Positions 36,825 to 47,328 of a DNA stretch of 64,000 nucleotides are shown one piece after another; within the stretch, counting starts at the first letter, position 1; each line of letters opens with the position of its first letter. The notes under the pieces are model-generated. The model was not told the DNA's origin. It worked only from the letters and a program-made list of their open reading frames with translations, and ran no database searches. The position numbers and the translations under genes are program-made. The DNA comes from JAUVKT01 sp942491535 (GTDB lineage: Bacteria > Bacteroidota > Bacteroidia > Bacteroidales > VadinHA17): contig CALOBV010000007.1 in the NCBI GenBank assembly GCA_942491535.1, positions 1-64,000 on the forward strand. Direction: 5' to 3'.

Positions 36825-38159
36825 ATGAAGAAAATAGTAGTTGCACTCCAGATTGTTATGCTATCTTTTTTAGGATGTGAAAAGAAAGCTGAAAAAGTTA
36901 AGTATGAGATTCCTAACTACAGGGTTAGCAGCTTTGGAAATACTCACCCTAATGAAGTATCGATATCAATTAATCCTGTAAATCCCATAAATATTGTTGT
37001 AGGATCAAATCTTAATTTCTATTACTGGTCTTTTACATCGGCAACAACCTGGACCCAGGGAGTACTTACTTCATCGGTCCTTGGAGTATATGGTGATCCC
37101 GTATTGATGTTCGACGATACGGGTGTAATATACTATTGCCACCTTTCAGATCCTGAGGGTGACCCCAGATTCGACCAGATAGTTGTTCAGCGTTCTTCTG
37201 CAGGTGGACAAACATGGGACGATGGAGTTGGAGTAGGACTTAATGGCGTAAAGGTACAGGATAAGGAGTGGATAACTTATGACAGAAGTGAATCTGCCTA
37301 TAGAGGCAACCTCTACCTTAGCTGGACTGAATTTGATGCATACGAAAGTGATAATCCGGATGATAAATCCAGGATAAGGTTCTCGAGGTCTGAAGACAGG
37401 TCAGAAACATGGTCCCCTCCCATTATAATAAGTGATACAGAAGGTGATTGCCTTGATAGCGATGATACTATGGAGGGTGCTGTTCCGGCGGTAGGTAATA
37501 ATGGTGAAATATATATTGCATGGGCCGGGCCGGAAGGAATATACTTCGACAGGTCTAATGACGGTGGAATAAGTTTTGGTACGGATCAGATAATCAGTGA
37601 TCAGCCAGGGGGATGGGACTTTGATATTCCAGGTCATTCGCGATGCAATGGGATGCCTTTTACTGTTTGTGATAACAGCGACTCTGACTATAGTGGAAAT
37701 TTATATGTTCTATGGTCAGATCAGAGAAATGGCACTGGTAATACTGATATCTTTTTGCTTAAGTCTGAAGATGGAGGGACAACATGGAGTGACAGATTAA
37801 CGGTCAATACCGACGCTACCGCTACACACCAGTATTTTCCTAATATTGTAGTTGATCCGGTAACAGGTATAATTTACGTTGTATATTACGACAGGAGTCA
37901 GCATACCGGTAATGAAACAGATGTATGGATGGCCCGGTCGGATGATGGAGGCAATTCTTTTACTAATTTCAAGATAAGCTCTCTGCCTTTTACTCCTTCT
38001 GATCAGATCTTTTTTGGCGATTATATTGATATAGATGCTTATTCAGGAATGATTTATGCCAGCTGGATGAGGATGGACGAAAGTGAGATGAGCATATTGT
38101 GCGCTAAAGTAGATGAATCAGATCTCAAGAATGGTTTACCACCACAATATATTGATTAG
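36825..38159 (+). CDS. Sialidase-fold (BNR-repeat) lipoprotein
   Basis: From the ATG at 36825 (44 codons in frame upstream lack a signal) the protein has 444 residues and a lipoprotein signal ending SFLGC (C18). The rest is a six-bladed-propeller type with repeated Asp-box motifs S-x-D-x-G-x-T-W (for example RSSAGGQTWDD, RSNDGGISFG, KSEDGGTTWSD, RSDDGGNSFTN). The arginine triad and catalytic Tyr/Glu of true sialidases are not obvious, so this may be a binding or non-sialidase propeller. Its stop overlaps the convergent TonB receptor stop by 4 nt. Confidence 0.8.
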   Translation: MKKIVVALQIVMLSFLGCEKKAEKVKYEIPNYRVSSFGNTHPNEVSISINPVNPINIVVGSNLNFYYWSFTSATTWTQGVLTSSVLGVYGDPVLMFDDTGVIYYCHLSDPEGDPRFDQIVVQRSSAGGQTWDDGVGVGLNGVKVQDKEWITYDRSESAYRGNLYLSWTEFDAYESDNPDDKSRIRFSRSEDRSETWSPPIIISDTEGDCLDSDDTMEGAVPAVGNNGEIYIAWAGPEGIYFDRSNDGGISFGTDQIISDQPGGWDFDIPGHSRCNGMPFTVCDNSDSDYSGNLYVLWSDQRNGTGNTDIFLLKSEDGGTTWSDRLTVNTDATATHQYFPNIVVDPVTGIIYVVYYDRSQHTGNETDVWMARSDDGGNSFTNFKISSLPFTPSDQIFFGDYIDIDAYSGMIYASWMRMDESEMSILCAKVDESDLKNGLPPQYID

Positions 38160-40411
38160 AAAGTTACAGCAAACATAACTGAATAATACCTCTGAGGCTG
38201 GATATCTCCCGGTCGGCCCATATATTCTGTATTTGTAAGATTCTTTATTGTAAATGATATGGTACTATTATTTTTTATCTGGTAGCCTGCATTTATGTCT
38301 ATAACAACATAAGCCTTATTGTTATCTTTCCAATAGTCTATAAAACCCGGTAAGATAGATTCGCCAGTGACAGGATCTGGTTTAAGAAATATATCATCAA
38401 TTTCCATTAAACCAGATTTATAGAACAGCGAAAAACCTGTGTTAAACTTCCTGTATATAGTATTAAATGACATATTCGCAGAATGCTTACGCCTGTACTT
38501 AAGGAATTCGCCGGTGTTTCTATTTGTGTAAGAACTATATTGAACAGGATACATATACGTATAACCGATATTTAAGCTGGTATTCAGGCCGCTGAAATTT
38601 CTATAAAGGCTTAGTTCAGTTTCATACCCATAGACCCTTGAATTTTCAATATTTTCTGGTTTGAACCCTAAATCGTATTCTCCGGTAAGCGGGTCAATGT
38701 AGTTAGAGAATACATATTCAATCATATCACTATTTTGGGAATAGTACAGGGCAATATCAAATTCACCACTTAGCAGATCCCCCATAATTGATCTCTTTAA
38801 TCCCAGCTCGGCACTCCACCCTTTCTCTGCTTTGATAGCTTCGTTTGGAAATATTTTAATGGCTCCTACATTAGTATATGCATGTTTCTCTGCAATTGAA
38901 GGATACCTGTAGCCCTGACCAAAAGATGTTCGAATAAATGTTTTAGAGCCTGCTTTAATATTCAGACCTGCCCTGAAGATAGGTACCGGATCTTCTGCAA
39001 TCCCATCAAGTATATATTCCTCGATCCTGAATCCTGAGACTGCGCTTATTTTTTCAGAAAAAGCAAAATCAAACTGAGCATAGCCCGCAAGGTTAAGGCC
39101 ATTGTGATCGCCGTAAAAGTTGGAATTGATAACACTGTATTGCTCAAGTAATCCAGAAACAACAGACAGTTTATTACTTATATCATAACTATACTGATAT
39201 TCAAGATAGGCCGAATGTGAATCGCTGTTGTTATTAGTATTGTCGGGCAGGCGGTTAATATTGGATAGCAGTCGGGCCTTAATATCGTGTTCTCCTTCTT
39301 TCTTTCCCCTGAAAGAGATAAAAGGGTCAATAGCAGCTGATAATCCTCTGTACTCCATAGCAGTGGATTCACTTTGAATTAGTGCTCCATCTTCTGCATT
39401 TTCCCAGAGAAGAAAATCATTCTTGGCATTATAGCTTGTATAAACAGACATTCCGTATATGAGCGATTCATTTTTCTTACTCTTCTGTTTGATATTAATG
39501 CTTAACCTCAGGTTACTGTCATCATTTAACTTACGATAACCATTATCATTCATAGCCCTCAGTCCTAAGCCTATCTCAGTATTACCATATTTCTCTGAAT
39601 GTGAAACGGCAATATTCTGAATCATCCTGGGACTGTCCCACCAGCGCCATTCTTTTCTTGAAGGCACATCATATATGCCCGCCGATACACTCACCTTTGT
39701 TAAAGGTTCTTTTGAAGCGTCCCTGGTGATAAAATTAATAACTCCGTTAAGGGCCGAAGATCCATAAAGTACTGAAGAAGCTCCTTTAATAACTTCTATC
39801 CTTGAAATATTTTCAATTGGCAGGGTTCCCCATTTTACATTACCGGCATCGGTCGAAAGAGCCGGCAGTCCATCAATTAACGTAATAACCCTGCTCCCCG
39901 CACCGTAACTATATCCACTCCCTCCCCTGATCGACACCTGGCCATCCATGATTTCTATACCTGTTGTTTTATGAAGTATTTCCTCGGCATTAATAATATG
40001 AAACCTGGCGATTTGATAGGGCTTAAGCACATTCATAGAGACCGATAAATCAGATACTCTTTGTTCTCTGCGACCTGCACTTACAACTACTTCATTTATG
40101 CTTGTTATGTCTTCCTTAAGACCAATATCGATGTAAACAGTATCATTGTCTGATACATTTACCTCTTTTACAAGAGTACTATAACCCACAAAAGTAAATA
40201 CAACCTTAATCTTTCCCGGATCGGGCCTGAAACTGAATTGTCCATCCCTGTTGCTTAATACTCCCTTATCTGAATTATATATTACATGGACACCAGGTAG
40301 AGGAAGACCGGTGTTAATATCATACACCTTCCCTCCTACCAGTGACTGGGCATTAGAGGCAGAACATAGTATTGCCATAAGGAGCAGGAAAGAAGAATAC
40401 CTGAACAGCAT
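38156..40411 (-). CDS. TonB-dependent outer-membrane receptor
   Basis: The 751-residue receptor has a signal peptide ending NAQ, then a carboxypeptidase-regulatory-like domain (about 24-105; LPLPGVHVIYNSDKGVLSNRDGQFSF). A plug domain follows (about 115-230; RGGSGYSYGAGSRVITLIDGLP, IEVIKGASSVLYGSSALNGVINFIT), and a C-terminal barrel ends in MFAVTF. It is of the compact BtuB/FepA-like class rather than the 1000-residue SusC class, and no SusD follows. The cargo is unknown. A small lipoprotein gene ends 6 nt upstream, so the two are an operon. Confidence 0.93.
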   Translation of the reverse strand: MLFRYSSFLLLMAILCSASNAQSLVGGKVYDINTGLPLPGVHVIYNSDKGVLSNRDGQFSFRPDPGKIKVVFTFVGYSTLVKEVNVSDNDTVYIDIGLKEDITSINEVVVSAGRREQRVSDLSVSMNVLKPYQIARFHIINAEEILHKTTGIEIMDGQVSIRGGSGYSYGAGSRVITLIDGLPALSTDAGNVKWGTLPIENISRIEVIKGASSVLYGSSALNGVINFITRDASKEPLTKVSVSAGIYDVPSRKEWRWWDSPRMIQNIAVSHSEKYGNTEIGLGLRAMNDNGYRKLNDDSNLRLSINIKQKSKKNESLIYGMSVYTSYNAKNDFLLWENAEDGALIQSESTAMEYRGLSAAIDPFISFRGKKEGEHDIKARLLSNINRLPDNTNNNSDSHSAYLEYQYSYDISNKLSVVSGLLEQYSVINSNFYGDHNGLNLAGYAQFDFAFSEKISAVSGFRIEEYILDGIAEDPVPIFRAGLNIKAGSKTFIRTSFGQGYRYPSIAEKHAYTNVGAIKIFPNEAIKAEKGWSAELGLKRSIMGDLLSGEFDIALYYSQNSDMIEYVFSNYIDPLTGEYDLGFKPENIENSRVYGYETELSLYRNFSGLNTSLNIGYTYMYPVQYSSYTNRNTGEFLKYRRKHSANMSFNTIYRKFNTGFSLFYKSGLMEIDDIFLKPDPVTGESILPGFIDYWKDNNKAYVVIDINAGYQIKNNSTISFTIKNLTNTEYMGRPGDIQPQRYYSVMFAVTF

Positions 40412-40417
40412 CTTTGT

Positions 40418-40834
40418 CTATTTAGCCTTAAATGTTATTCTGATTGCCAGTTGCCCCAGTATCGGGTCATTAAACGATGTGGTTATTTTAAAGGATGACG
40501 CAGTCAGTTCCACGATATTGCATGTAAGAGGGATTGGGAGATCTTCTGTTGTTATAGTAATAACTGTTTCGTTATTAGTGAAATACCAGGCCCCATCATA
40601 TAAACCAAAAGTACCGGAGCCATCCTTATTAAATGTTGCTTCGCCAACAAACTTTTCAAGAGGCTCCCCTTCTCCACTTGCATCTATACCATTAACAAGC
40701 AGGCTGTCGCTTAGCCAGGTATTGTCTGTCAGAAAAATAAAATTTTCCGAATTATCATCTTTTTTGCTGCATGCAAGTACGAGCAATAATACTGTTGCGA
40801 TTGTTATTACGATATTCCTGCTAACCATGCTCAT
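40418..40834 (-). CDS. Small lipoprotein, possibly lipocalin-like
   Basis: 138 residues with a lipoprotein signal (MVSRNIVITIATVLLLVLAC). The mature part is beta-rich with the EATFNKDGSGTFGLYDGAWYFTNNETVITI pattern seen in lipocalin-like Bacteroidota lipoproteins. It precedes the TonB receptor by 6 nt and may be a ligand-binding partner of it. Function is inference from context. Confidence 0.7.
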   Translation of the reverse strand: MSMVSRNIVITIATVLLLVLACSKKDDNSENFIFLTDNTWLSDSLLVNGIDASGEGEPLEKFVGEATFNKDGSGTFGLYDGAWYFTNNETVITITTEDLPIPLTCNIVELTASSFKITTSFNDPILGQLAIRITFKAK

Positions 40835-40882
40835 TTAAGTTAATAATATTTACATATCCGGTGAAAATATACGAATTATTAG

Positions 40883-41449
40883 CTATTTATAAAAAGAAGA
40901 GTCCTTTATAAAATTTATATCATGGTGCCCAAGCTCTTTCTCGACCAGCTCATTCTGGACGCTTTTAATATAGTCTATGGACGGAAGGTAGGGTTTTATA
41001 TCAAGCACGGGAGTGCCATCAAATGCGTCTATCCCAGATACATAAAGAACGCCTTTTTGAATTTTCTCCAATTTCACAATGGCAAAACCTATTGCATTGG
41101 GCCTCTTTGGACTCCTTGTTGAAAAAACACCAAATTTATGCTCATGTGATGATCCGGGGGGATCAACACTAACAGCCCAGTTTTCGACCTTATCAAAATG
41201 GTATATAACAATGATATACTCAAATAGTTCGAGTGAAGAAAGTCCTTCATGATATTCAGCGAACAGTTCAATTTCAGCCTTTCCTTCAGGGATCAATATA
41301 CCCTGGCGAGGAGCACCGGTTGAAGTAGTATAAGGAGAATGAAAGACTCCAATAGCTTTGTATTCGATAATATTATTCTGTGAATTCATCGTAACAGATG
41401 TGCATATTAAAAAAAATAATGTAAAAAAATAGCGATTCAGGCATCTCAT
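40883..41449 (-). CDS. TrmO/TsaA-fold methyltransferase with apparent signal peptide
   Basis: Residues 25-188 match TrmO (tRNA m6t6A methyltransferase, UPF0066), with GVFHSPYTTSTGAPRQG, HKFGVFSTRSPKRPNAIGF and DGTPVLDIKPYLPSID. The ATG at 41447-41449 adds a positively charged, hydrophobic leader ending in SQ (MRCLNRYFFTLFFLICTSVT), which looks like a Sec signal. A tRNA enzyme should be cytoplasmic, for which the ATG at 41387-41389 would do. Either the upstream ATG is not used or this is an exported paralogue with another substrate. It begins 4 nt after the NifX-like gene stop. Confidence 0.75.
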   Translation of the reverse strand: MRCLNRYFFTLFFLICTSVTMNSQNNIIEYKAIGVFHSPYTTSTGAPRQGILIPEGKAEIELFAEYHEGLSSLELFEYIIVIYHFDKVENWAVSVDPPGSSHEHKFGVFSTRSPKRPNAIGFAIVKLEKIQKGVLYVSGIDAFDGTPVLDIKPYLPSIDYIKSVQNELVEKELGHHDINFIKDSSFYK

Positions 41450-41453
41450 AAAT

Positions 41454-41903
41454 CTATAAATTTTTAGATTTTCCAGCTATTTGAAGCAAGCCGTTTTTGA
41501 TAATATATGTATTATAAGCTGAAGTCTTATTTTGAAGTTCGTCGGCTAATACATTAATGTTCTGGTAAAGGATTTGAAGAGTGCTATCCCGATCTTCATC
41601 GTAAATTATTACAGGTATAAAGTAATTTTTTATAATCTTAATATTCTTACCAAATTGTTTAGAAACCACAATTGCTGCTTCGCTATCTCTAAGAAGTATT
41701 GCTATTGATTCTCCTTTAGATGCAGATCCATGCGTCGAGGATTCGTCTGCATCTCTGTATTTATTTATTATTTCTTCCTTTTCAACCAGGCTATTTCCCT
41801 TTATTCTGTATATAACAAATTTATGGGTGTCGCCGAAGTGTTTCTCATCGAATTTTCCTTTGATGTTCAGTGCTACTGCAAATCTTATATTTTCAATATT
41901 CAT
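41454..41903 (-). CDS. NifX/NifB-type cofactor-carrier domain protein
   Basis: 149 residues; the first 105 match the dinitrogenase iron-molybdenum cofactor biosynthesis fold (RFAVALNIKGKFDEKHFGDTH, then KQFGKNIKIIKNYFIPVII). Stand-alone members of this family are widespread in anaerobes without nitrogenase, and their role is not settled. No nif genes lie nearby. It is the first gene of a pair with the TrmO-like gene. Confidence 0.8.
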   Translation of the reverse strand: MNIENIRFAVALNIKGKFDEKHFGDTHKFVIYRIKGNSLVEKEEIINKYRDADESSTHGSASKGESIAILLRDSEAAIVVSKQFGKNIKIIKNYFIPVIIYDEDRDSTLQILYQNINVLADELQNKTSAYNTYIIKNGLLQIAGKSKNL

Positions 41904-42048
41904 TTACTTTGTTTTATGCATGTTCTGTAATTATATAATATGTTATCTGCATGCGATATGCCAGAAAACGTATAATCTGCATTGTACTAACACCCCTGGT
42001 TCAGGATTACCTTCTGATGCATATTATTGAAAATATGACATATTTCTG

Positions 42049-43269
42049 TCATTTCTTACAATCTATTTTTATAATAAAGTACAATGATGATATGACAATT
42101 ATACTGAATAGTATAAAGAAACTTGTGTAACCAAAATTTTTAATAAGTAATCCTCCCAACAGGGGGAAAAGGGCGGGTAATACATTGCCTGCACCTGCTA
42201 TCCCCGTATAAATTGTCCTGTTTTCTTTTCCTGATATCTCAAGCAATATCCCATTCATTGAAATGGAATATATCGAAAAGACTATACCCCCTATAAGAAA
42301 AAAGGCTTCAAATGGGATGGAGTCGCCTCCAAAAACTAAAATAAGAGGCGCCAGCAATGCTGCCAGCACGTTGCCTTTCAACATTAAGCCATATTTAATT
42401 TGATCCTTCAAGAAAAAAATTGTCAGACCTGTAAGTACTGTTCCCAATACTTTAAAAATAAGATATACCCCGGTATGACCAGCACCTGTATTCAGCACTT
42501 CTTTGCTATACAGCAGCAGAAATGGCATCATTGTGATAACTATACCCTGGGTATTAACAAAACCCAGAAAATATTTCAACCTGGGATTTTCTTTTAATTC
42601 ATTTTTAAAATAATTCAAAAAGTTACGAAAACTCCCGATCTTTAGTGATGAGGGGACTGTTTCCTTAATATTCCAGAATCCCAGCGAGGCGACAGACAGG
42701 GAGATAAACCCAATCATGAACATCAATGCAAAATTATTGGGATATGATGCAGAAACCAGGACTTTTTTTGCAAAAAATGCTGACACGAATACGCCAGCTC
42801 CCATAATTGCCTGGCGAATTGAAAAAAAGGATTTACGCTGCGAATCAAAAACAGACTTTCCAAATATATCGGTGAAGCTAACATTGGCAAAAGCTCCGCC
42901 AAGGGAGAATATGCTTATTAAAATAAATATTAACCATAGGATGTAAGACTCCCCTATACGCTGAGAAAGCAGGAGCAATACAGAAAGTCCAGCCAATGCC
43001 AGAATTCGGGAATTAATGCCAAGAAGAAGAAATCTCTTCTTAAATGAGTGATTACTTATATATGGTGCAAAAATCAATTGAGTAACACTGGAGCCCCCCA
43101 TCATGATAGTAGTCAGAATTCCAATGTGTACTGCCCCACCCCCGGCTTCGAGTAACATCGCCGGCAGAATGGTGTCGACATCCATAAAGTTCTGAGCAAG
43201 CGCAAGAAATAGACCATGCCAGATAAATGACAAATAATTATTCCGCGAATGCTCTGATGTTAAAGTCAT
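42049..43269 (-). CDS. Major facilitator superfamily transporter
   Basis: A 406-residue membrane protein with about 12 hydrophobic helices. It belongs to the MFS sugar-like or unknown-substrate group by overall pattern (FMDVDTILPAMLLEAGGGAVHIG, KDQIKYGLMLKGNVLAALLAPLI). A loop of about 190-215 lies between the halves. Substrate not predictable from sequence. Confidence 0.85.
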   Translation of the reverse strand: MTLTSEHSRNNYLSFIWHGLFLALAQNFMDVDTILPAMLLEAGGGAVHIGILTTIMMGGSSVTQLIFAPYISNHSFKKRFLLLGINSRILALAGLSVLLLLSQRIGESYILWLIFILISIFSLGGAFANVSFTDIFGKSVFDSQRKSFFSIRQAIMGAGVFVSAFFAKKVLVSASYPNNFALMFMIGFISLSVASLGFWNIKETVPSSLKIGSFRNFLNYFKNELKENPRLKYFLGFVNTQGIVITMMPFLLLYSKEVLNTGAGHTGVYLIFKVLGTVLTGLTIFFLKDQIKYGLMLKGNVLAALLAPLILVFGGDSIPFEAFFLIGGIVFSIYSISMNGILLEISGKENRTIYTGIAGAGNVLPALFPLLGGLLIKNFGYTSFFILFSIIVISSLYFIIKIDCKK

Positions 43270-43412
43270 AGACAGGTGGTAATAAACTGCGAATTTGAGA
43301 GCCCAAAGATAACCAATAAATCACTATTTTATTAAATTGATAATGTCCTAAATAATTATTTACTTGACACTCAATTCAAATGCAGAAATTATCCCGATAA
43401 TTAGATTTATAT

Positions 43413-44831
43413 ATGAAAAAATATAGTATAATATTCATTGTTTTATTCCTGGCATTTTCATCATGTAAGAATGAAAGTCCGCCTCTTACCGATGATGCCA
43501 TTGAGCTTACAATATTCTCAATAAACGACCCGCATGCACAGATAAACAATTTCAGCAAAATAAAATATATTATCGACGAAGCTGAAGTTCTGGGGAATGT
43601 AATAGTTGTTAGCGCCGGTGATAATTTCTCCGGCAATCCTGTTGTTGATTACATCGAAGATAAGGGATATCCAATAATCGACCTGATGAATCGGTCGGGT
43701 TTTGATGTTTCTGTACTCGGTAACCATGAATTTGATTACGGCCAGGAAATACTTTCAGACAGAATTGAGCAGGCTGAGTTTGACTTTATTTGTGCTAATG
43801 TTGATATGACAGGCTCTATTGTTCCTCAATCTGATCCTTATGTTACGCTGACTGTTGATGGTCTTGATGTTACCTTCCTGGGAATGGTAGAAACTTCTTA
43901 TACATCGGGTGCATATATTCCGGCAACACATCCGCTAAAAATAGCAGGAATAACATTTGAGCCGGCTCAGAATATTATCGGCAGCTACGCTGATCTTAAA
44001 GAGACCACCGATGCTGATCTCTTTATTCTTTTGTCTCACCTGGGTACCGGGACTGATTATTATATGGCACAAAATTACCCATATATGGATATAATTATCG
44101 GAGGACACAGTCATGCCAGAGTTGATGATTATGTTAACGATGTTTACATATACCAGTGCGGGGGCTACCTTAATTACCTTGGGAAGATCAGTTTAACAAT
44201 AAAGGGAAAGGAAATTATCTCCGAAGAATTTGAATTAATAGATCTTAACTCCTATGGAAATTACGACAGTGAAATGGCGACTCTTATTGATCAATATAAC
44301 GATGTCCCTGCATTAGAGGAAGTTATAGGGTATAATGAGAACTATATTAATAGTAATAACGGCCTGGGATGTCTGTATACGGATGCTTTGCGAGGAGCAC
44401 TGGGTGCTGATGTTTCATTTCAGAATGGGGGTGGAATTCGTAACGACCTGGATCAGGGAGATATAACTGTCAGGGAGATATTCGAGATTGATCCATTTAA
44501 TAATGGGGCACATACCTATACAATGACTGTTGAAATGATTAAGCGATTCTTTGAAGAGACAGGAGCAGGCCTTCACTATTCAGGGATTATACTGGAAAAT
44601 GATCCCGCTTCAGGAGTTATTATAAAAGATTTGGATGGAGCTGAATTATCAAACGAGACAATTCTAACGGTTGGTATTAATTATTACATCCCATCAGTAT
44701 ATTATTGTTATTTTCCATCAGACCCGATAATAGATGATGATACCACCGCAGAATTAATAGTTGAGTACATAAGGGCAAACAATATAGTAAACTATAGTTC
44801 CTGCAACAGGTATTTTTACGCTTCAAAGTAG
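43413..44831 (+). CDS. 5'-nucleotidase/metallophosphatase lipoprotein
   Basis: 472 residues with lipobox SSC (C18). The metallophosphoesterase domain has all metal-site motifs: NDPHAQ, SAGDNFSGN, LGNHEFDYG, LLSHLGTG and GGHSHARVDD. The C-terminal 5'-nucleotidase domain (about 310-460) includes YTDALRGALGADVSFQNGGGIRNDL. It probably hydrolyses extracellular or periplasmic nucleotides for salvage and is anchored in the outer or inner membrane by lipidation. Confidence 0.92.
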   Translation: MKKYSIIFIVLFLAFSSCKNESPPLTDDAIELTIFSINDPHAQINNFSKIKYIIDEAEVLGNVIVVSAGDNFSGNPVVDYIEDKGYPIIDLMNRSGFDVSVLGNHEFDYGQEILSDRIEQAEFDFICANVDMTGSIVPQSDPYVTLTVDGLDVTFLGMVETSYTSGAYIPATHPLKIAGITFEPAQNIIGSYADLKETTDADLFILLSHLGTGTDYYMAQNYPYMDIIIGGHSHARVDDYVNDVYIYQCGGYLNYLGKISLTIKGKEIISEEFELIDLNSYGNYDSEMATLIDQYNDVPALEEVIGYNENYINSNNGLGCLYTDALRGALGADVSFQNGGGIRNDLDQGDITVREIFEIDPFNNGAHTYTMTVEMIKRFFEETGAGLHYSGIILENDPASGVIIKDLDGAELSNETILTVGINYYIPSVYYCYFPSDPIIDDDTTAELIVEYIRANNIVNYSSCNRYFYASK

Positions 44832-44870
44832 CTTTAAAATAAAGTGTTTTACGATAACAATTTTTTACTT

Positions 44871-47259
44871 TCAGGATTTAATATAAACATCTCTCTGAGG
44901 GAATGGGATCTCAATACCTGCCTTTTTAAGTGAGTTATTGATTTGCACATTAACCTCACTCTGAACAATAAACCTGTTATCTGCCCTTGGAATCCAGAAG
45001 AGTAATTTAAAATCGAGTGAAGATTCACCAAATCCGGAAAATAATGCAAGGGGCACAGGTTCCTGCAAAATTTCATCATTAGATTCAGACACTTCTTTAA
45101 GTATCTCCAGTACCTTATCCGGGTCTGTTCCGTATTTAACACCAACAACCACCTCTACCCTTCTGTTCCTATCTGTCAGGGTCCAGTTAATAAGCTCATT
45201 AGATATAAGGTTACCATTGGGAACAATTACTTCAGCTCCATCAAAGGTAAATATTGTAGAGGCCCTGATACCTATCTCTTTAACAGTTCCCCATAGCGGT
45301 CCTACTTCAATTATGTCGCCCTCCTGTATTGGTCGTTCAAAGGCCAGGATAATACCTGATACAAGGTTATTGAATATGTTCTGAAGTCCAAAACCTATAC
45401 CAACTCCGAGAGCACCGATAAGTATAGTTAATTTATCCATACCAAAACCTGCTGCGGCAATGGCAAAAACAAATCCGAGACTTATTATTATTATGCGAAG
45501 AACCAGCGAGAGAGCACCTGGTACGCCCCTCTTCATTTTAACCCTGGGAGCAATCTCGCCCTCAATAACAACCTTGACCATACGAGATATCCAGATAGTA
45601 AACCAGATAATAATCAGGAAAGAGGATAAGGCTTCCTATGGTTAATTTCACAGTGCCGATATTAAACTCATCTAACAAGAAATGTCTGAGGCCACCCGAA
45701 ACGATATCCCAGGCATTAAAAAGTTTAAGAGTGATCTTTGTCCAGAATAACCAGACCAGTACATTAATGATCTGACTTATCTTCTTGTATATCGATTCGT
45801 GATATTGAGCCACAAGATTCAGTTTCTGAACCATCTTGCTATATACTGAAGTATAAACAATACTGTTTGCTGTAATTCCAAGAGCAAACATTATCAACCC
45901 TAATGCAACACTTCTAACCACTGCATACACCAGATATTCTGATAGCATTACTGCACCGGCTATTGAGGCAAAAAGTGATATAGAAAGCAGAATAATGCAG
46001 GCCAGTGCCATATAGTATAATAATTTGCCAAAGTTGCGCGCCGATTGCATTGATCTGAATGTTTTACGACGAATAATAACAATAAATGAAACCAGGCTGA
46101 AAACTATAATTGCTAACAGGAATAACCTGCTGAAAAGAGCATCTATGCTTATATAACTGTGGAGTTGAACAAGTATTGAAGCCAGGGCTGGAAGGAAAAT
46201 ATAGTGACGGGTATTTACTGGTAATATGTGTGTTAATATTATTAGTACGGGAATCATTAGGAATAGAATATTCAGAGCGCCAATAAACAGAGGTATATTC
46301 CCATAGAGTATATAAGTAAGCAGAAATGTCACCAGCAATGAAGCTGATACTGGTCTTTTTACTATTTTTCTTATTGCTTCGTCACCAGAGGTTTTGGATT
46401 TATCCAGGGCAAGTTGAATATTTTTAAACAGGGATAATAGAGTAAACAGGATTATTACAAAAAATGTAAAATGAATAAAAATTCTGAAAGGATTATTAGA
46501 AACAAATTCTCTTACCTCCTTATTTATATCTTCCACTAAAGAGCGACGTGCATCAAACTTATTTGAGAATGAATCTTCCCTGAATAAAGTCCAGAACGGG
46601 GCCTGGTTCAGTTCGAAGAATTGTCTTGTTACAATATCTTTCGAGGCATTTACCTTATCTATTATCTCGTTACAAAATATAAGGCTGTTTGAAATCCGAA
46701 CCAGGTTTTCCTGTATAAATTCAGAGTCAGATCTTAGTCTTTCACTAACGTCGTTGAGTCGTGAAATAGTAGTTCGGATTTGTATCACCACAGACTGAGA
46801 AACCTGAGAAGCTATTGAGTATTTAAGGGTTGTATCCCATACAGAGAGTGAGGTTGATATCTTTATTCTTCGACTCTCAAGATCAACTACTGACGCTGAG
46901 TACTCCTCCTGTTTAGCACGAAGCAAGGACCCCAGAAGTTGCCACTCACTCTCCAGGTTAGTGAGACTCCTGAAATTAAGATACTCTATATTTTGTATTT
47001 TTGGATCTTCACGCAGAAGATTGAGACGGAAAATCAAAGTATCTGTATTCCTATCTATTATGGATTTCCTGTGGTCTGAAAGGAGCATTGTCTCAACAGC
47101 CATGATGTCGCTATTAATCTTTGTAATCCTCTCAGCTATATTTGGAAGAGGAATAGGCTTAGCTAGAACCTTTGTCGTATCCTGTGAACAAAGCTCAAGA
47201 TTGCTGATAAACAGGGCTAATATTATCCAGATAAGCCTATAGTCTTTCATCGCTGTCAT
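44871..47259 (-). pseudogene. MscS-family mechanosensitive channel, single frameshift
   Basis: The restored product has about 795 residues: a signal peptide, a periplasmic coiled-coil-rich region (about 30-240), about 10 transmembrane helices, then the MscS core (GVGIGFGLQNIFNNLVSGIILAFERPIQEGD, IGIRASTIFTFDGAEVIVPNGNLISNELINWTL). The break is one surplus base at 45617-45618 (GG on +), where the sequence of the last helix before the core continues perfectly in the other frame (LIIIWFTIWISRMVKVV). It resembles the larger MscK/YbiO-type channels. The remainder of the gene is intact, so this is either a sequencing error or a very recent mutation. Confidence 0.85.
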
Positions 47260-47289
47260 AGGTGTGAAGATTTAGTAATGTAAATATAT

Positions 47290-47319
47290 AAAAAAGAATG
47301 AGGCTGCTATACCTCATTC
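47290..47319 (-). terminator. Intrinsic terminator of the MATE gene
   Basis: On the minus strand GAATGAGG (from 47319) and CCTCATTC form a perfect 8-bp stem with an 8-nt loop followed by a T-run. It starts 10 nt after the MATE stop. Confidence 0.75.
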
Positions 47320-47328
47320 AATTTCCAT

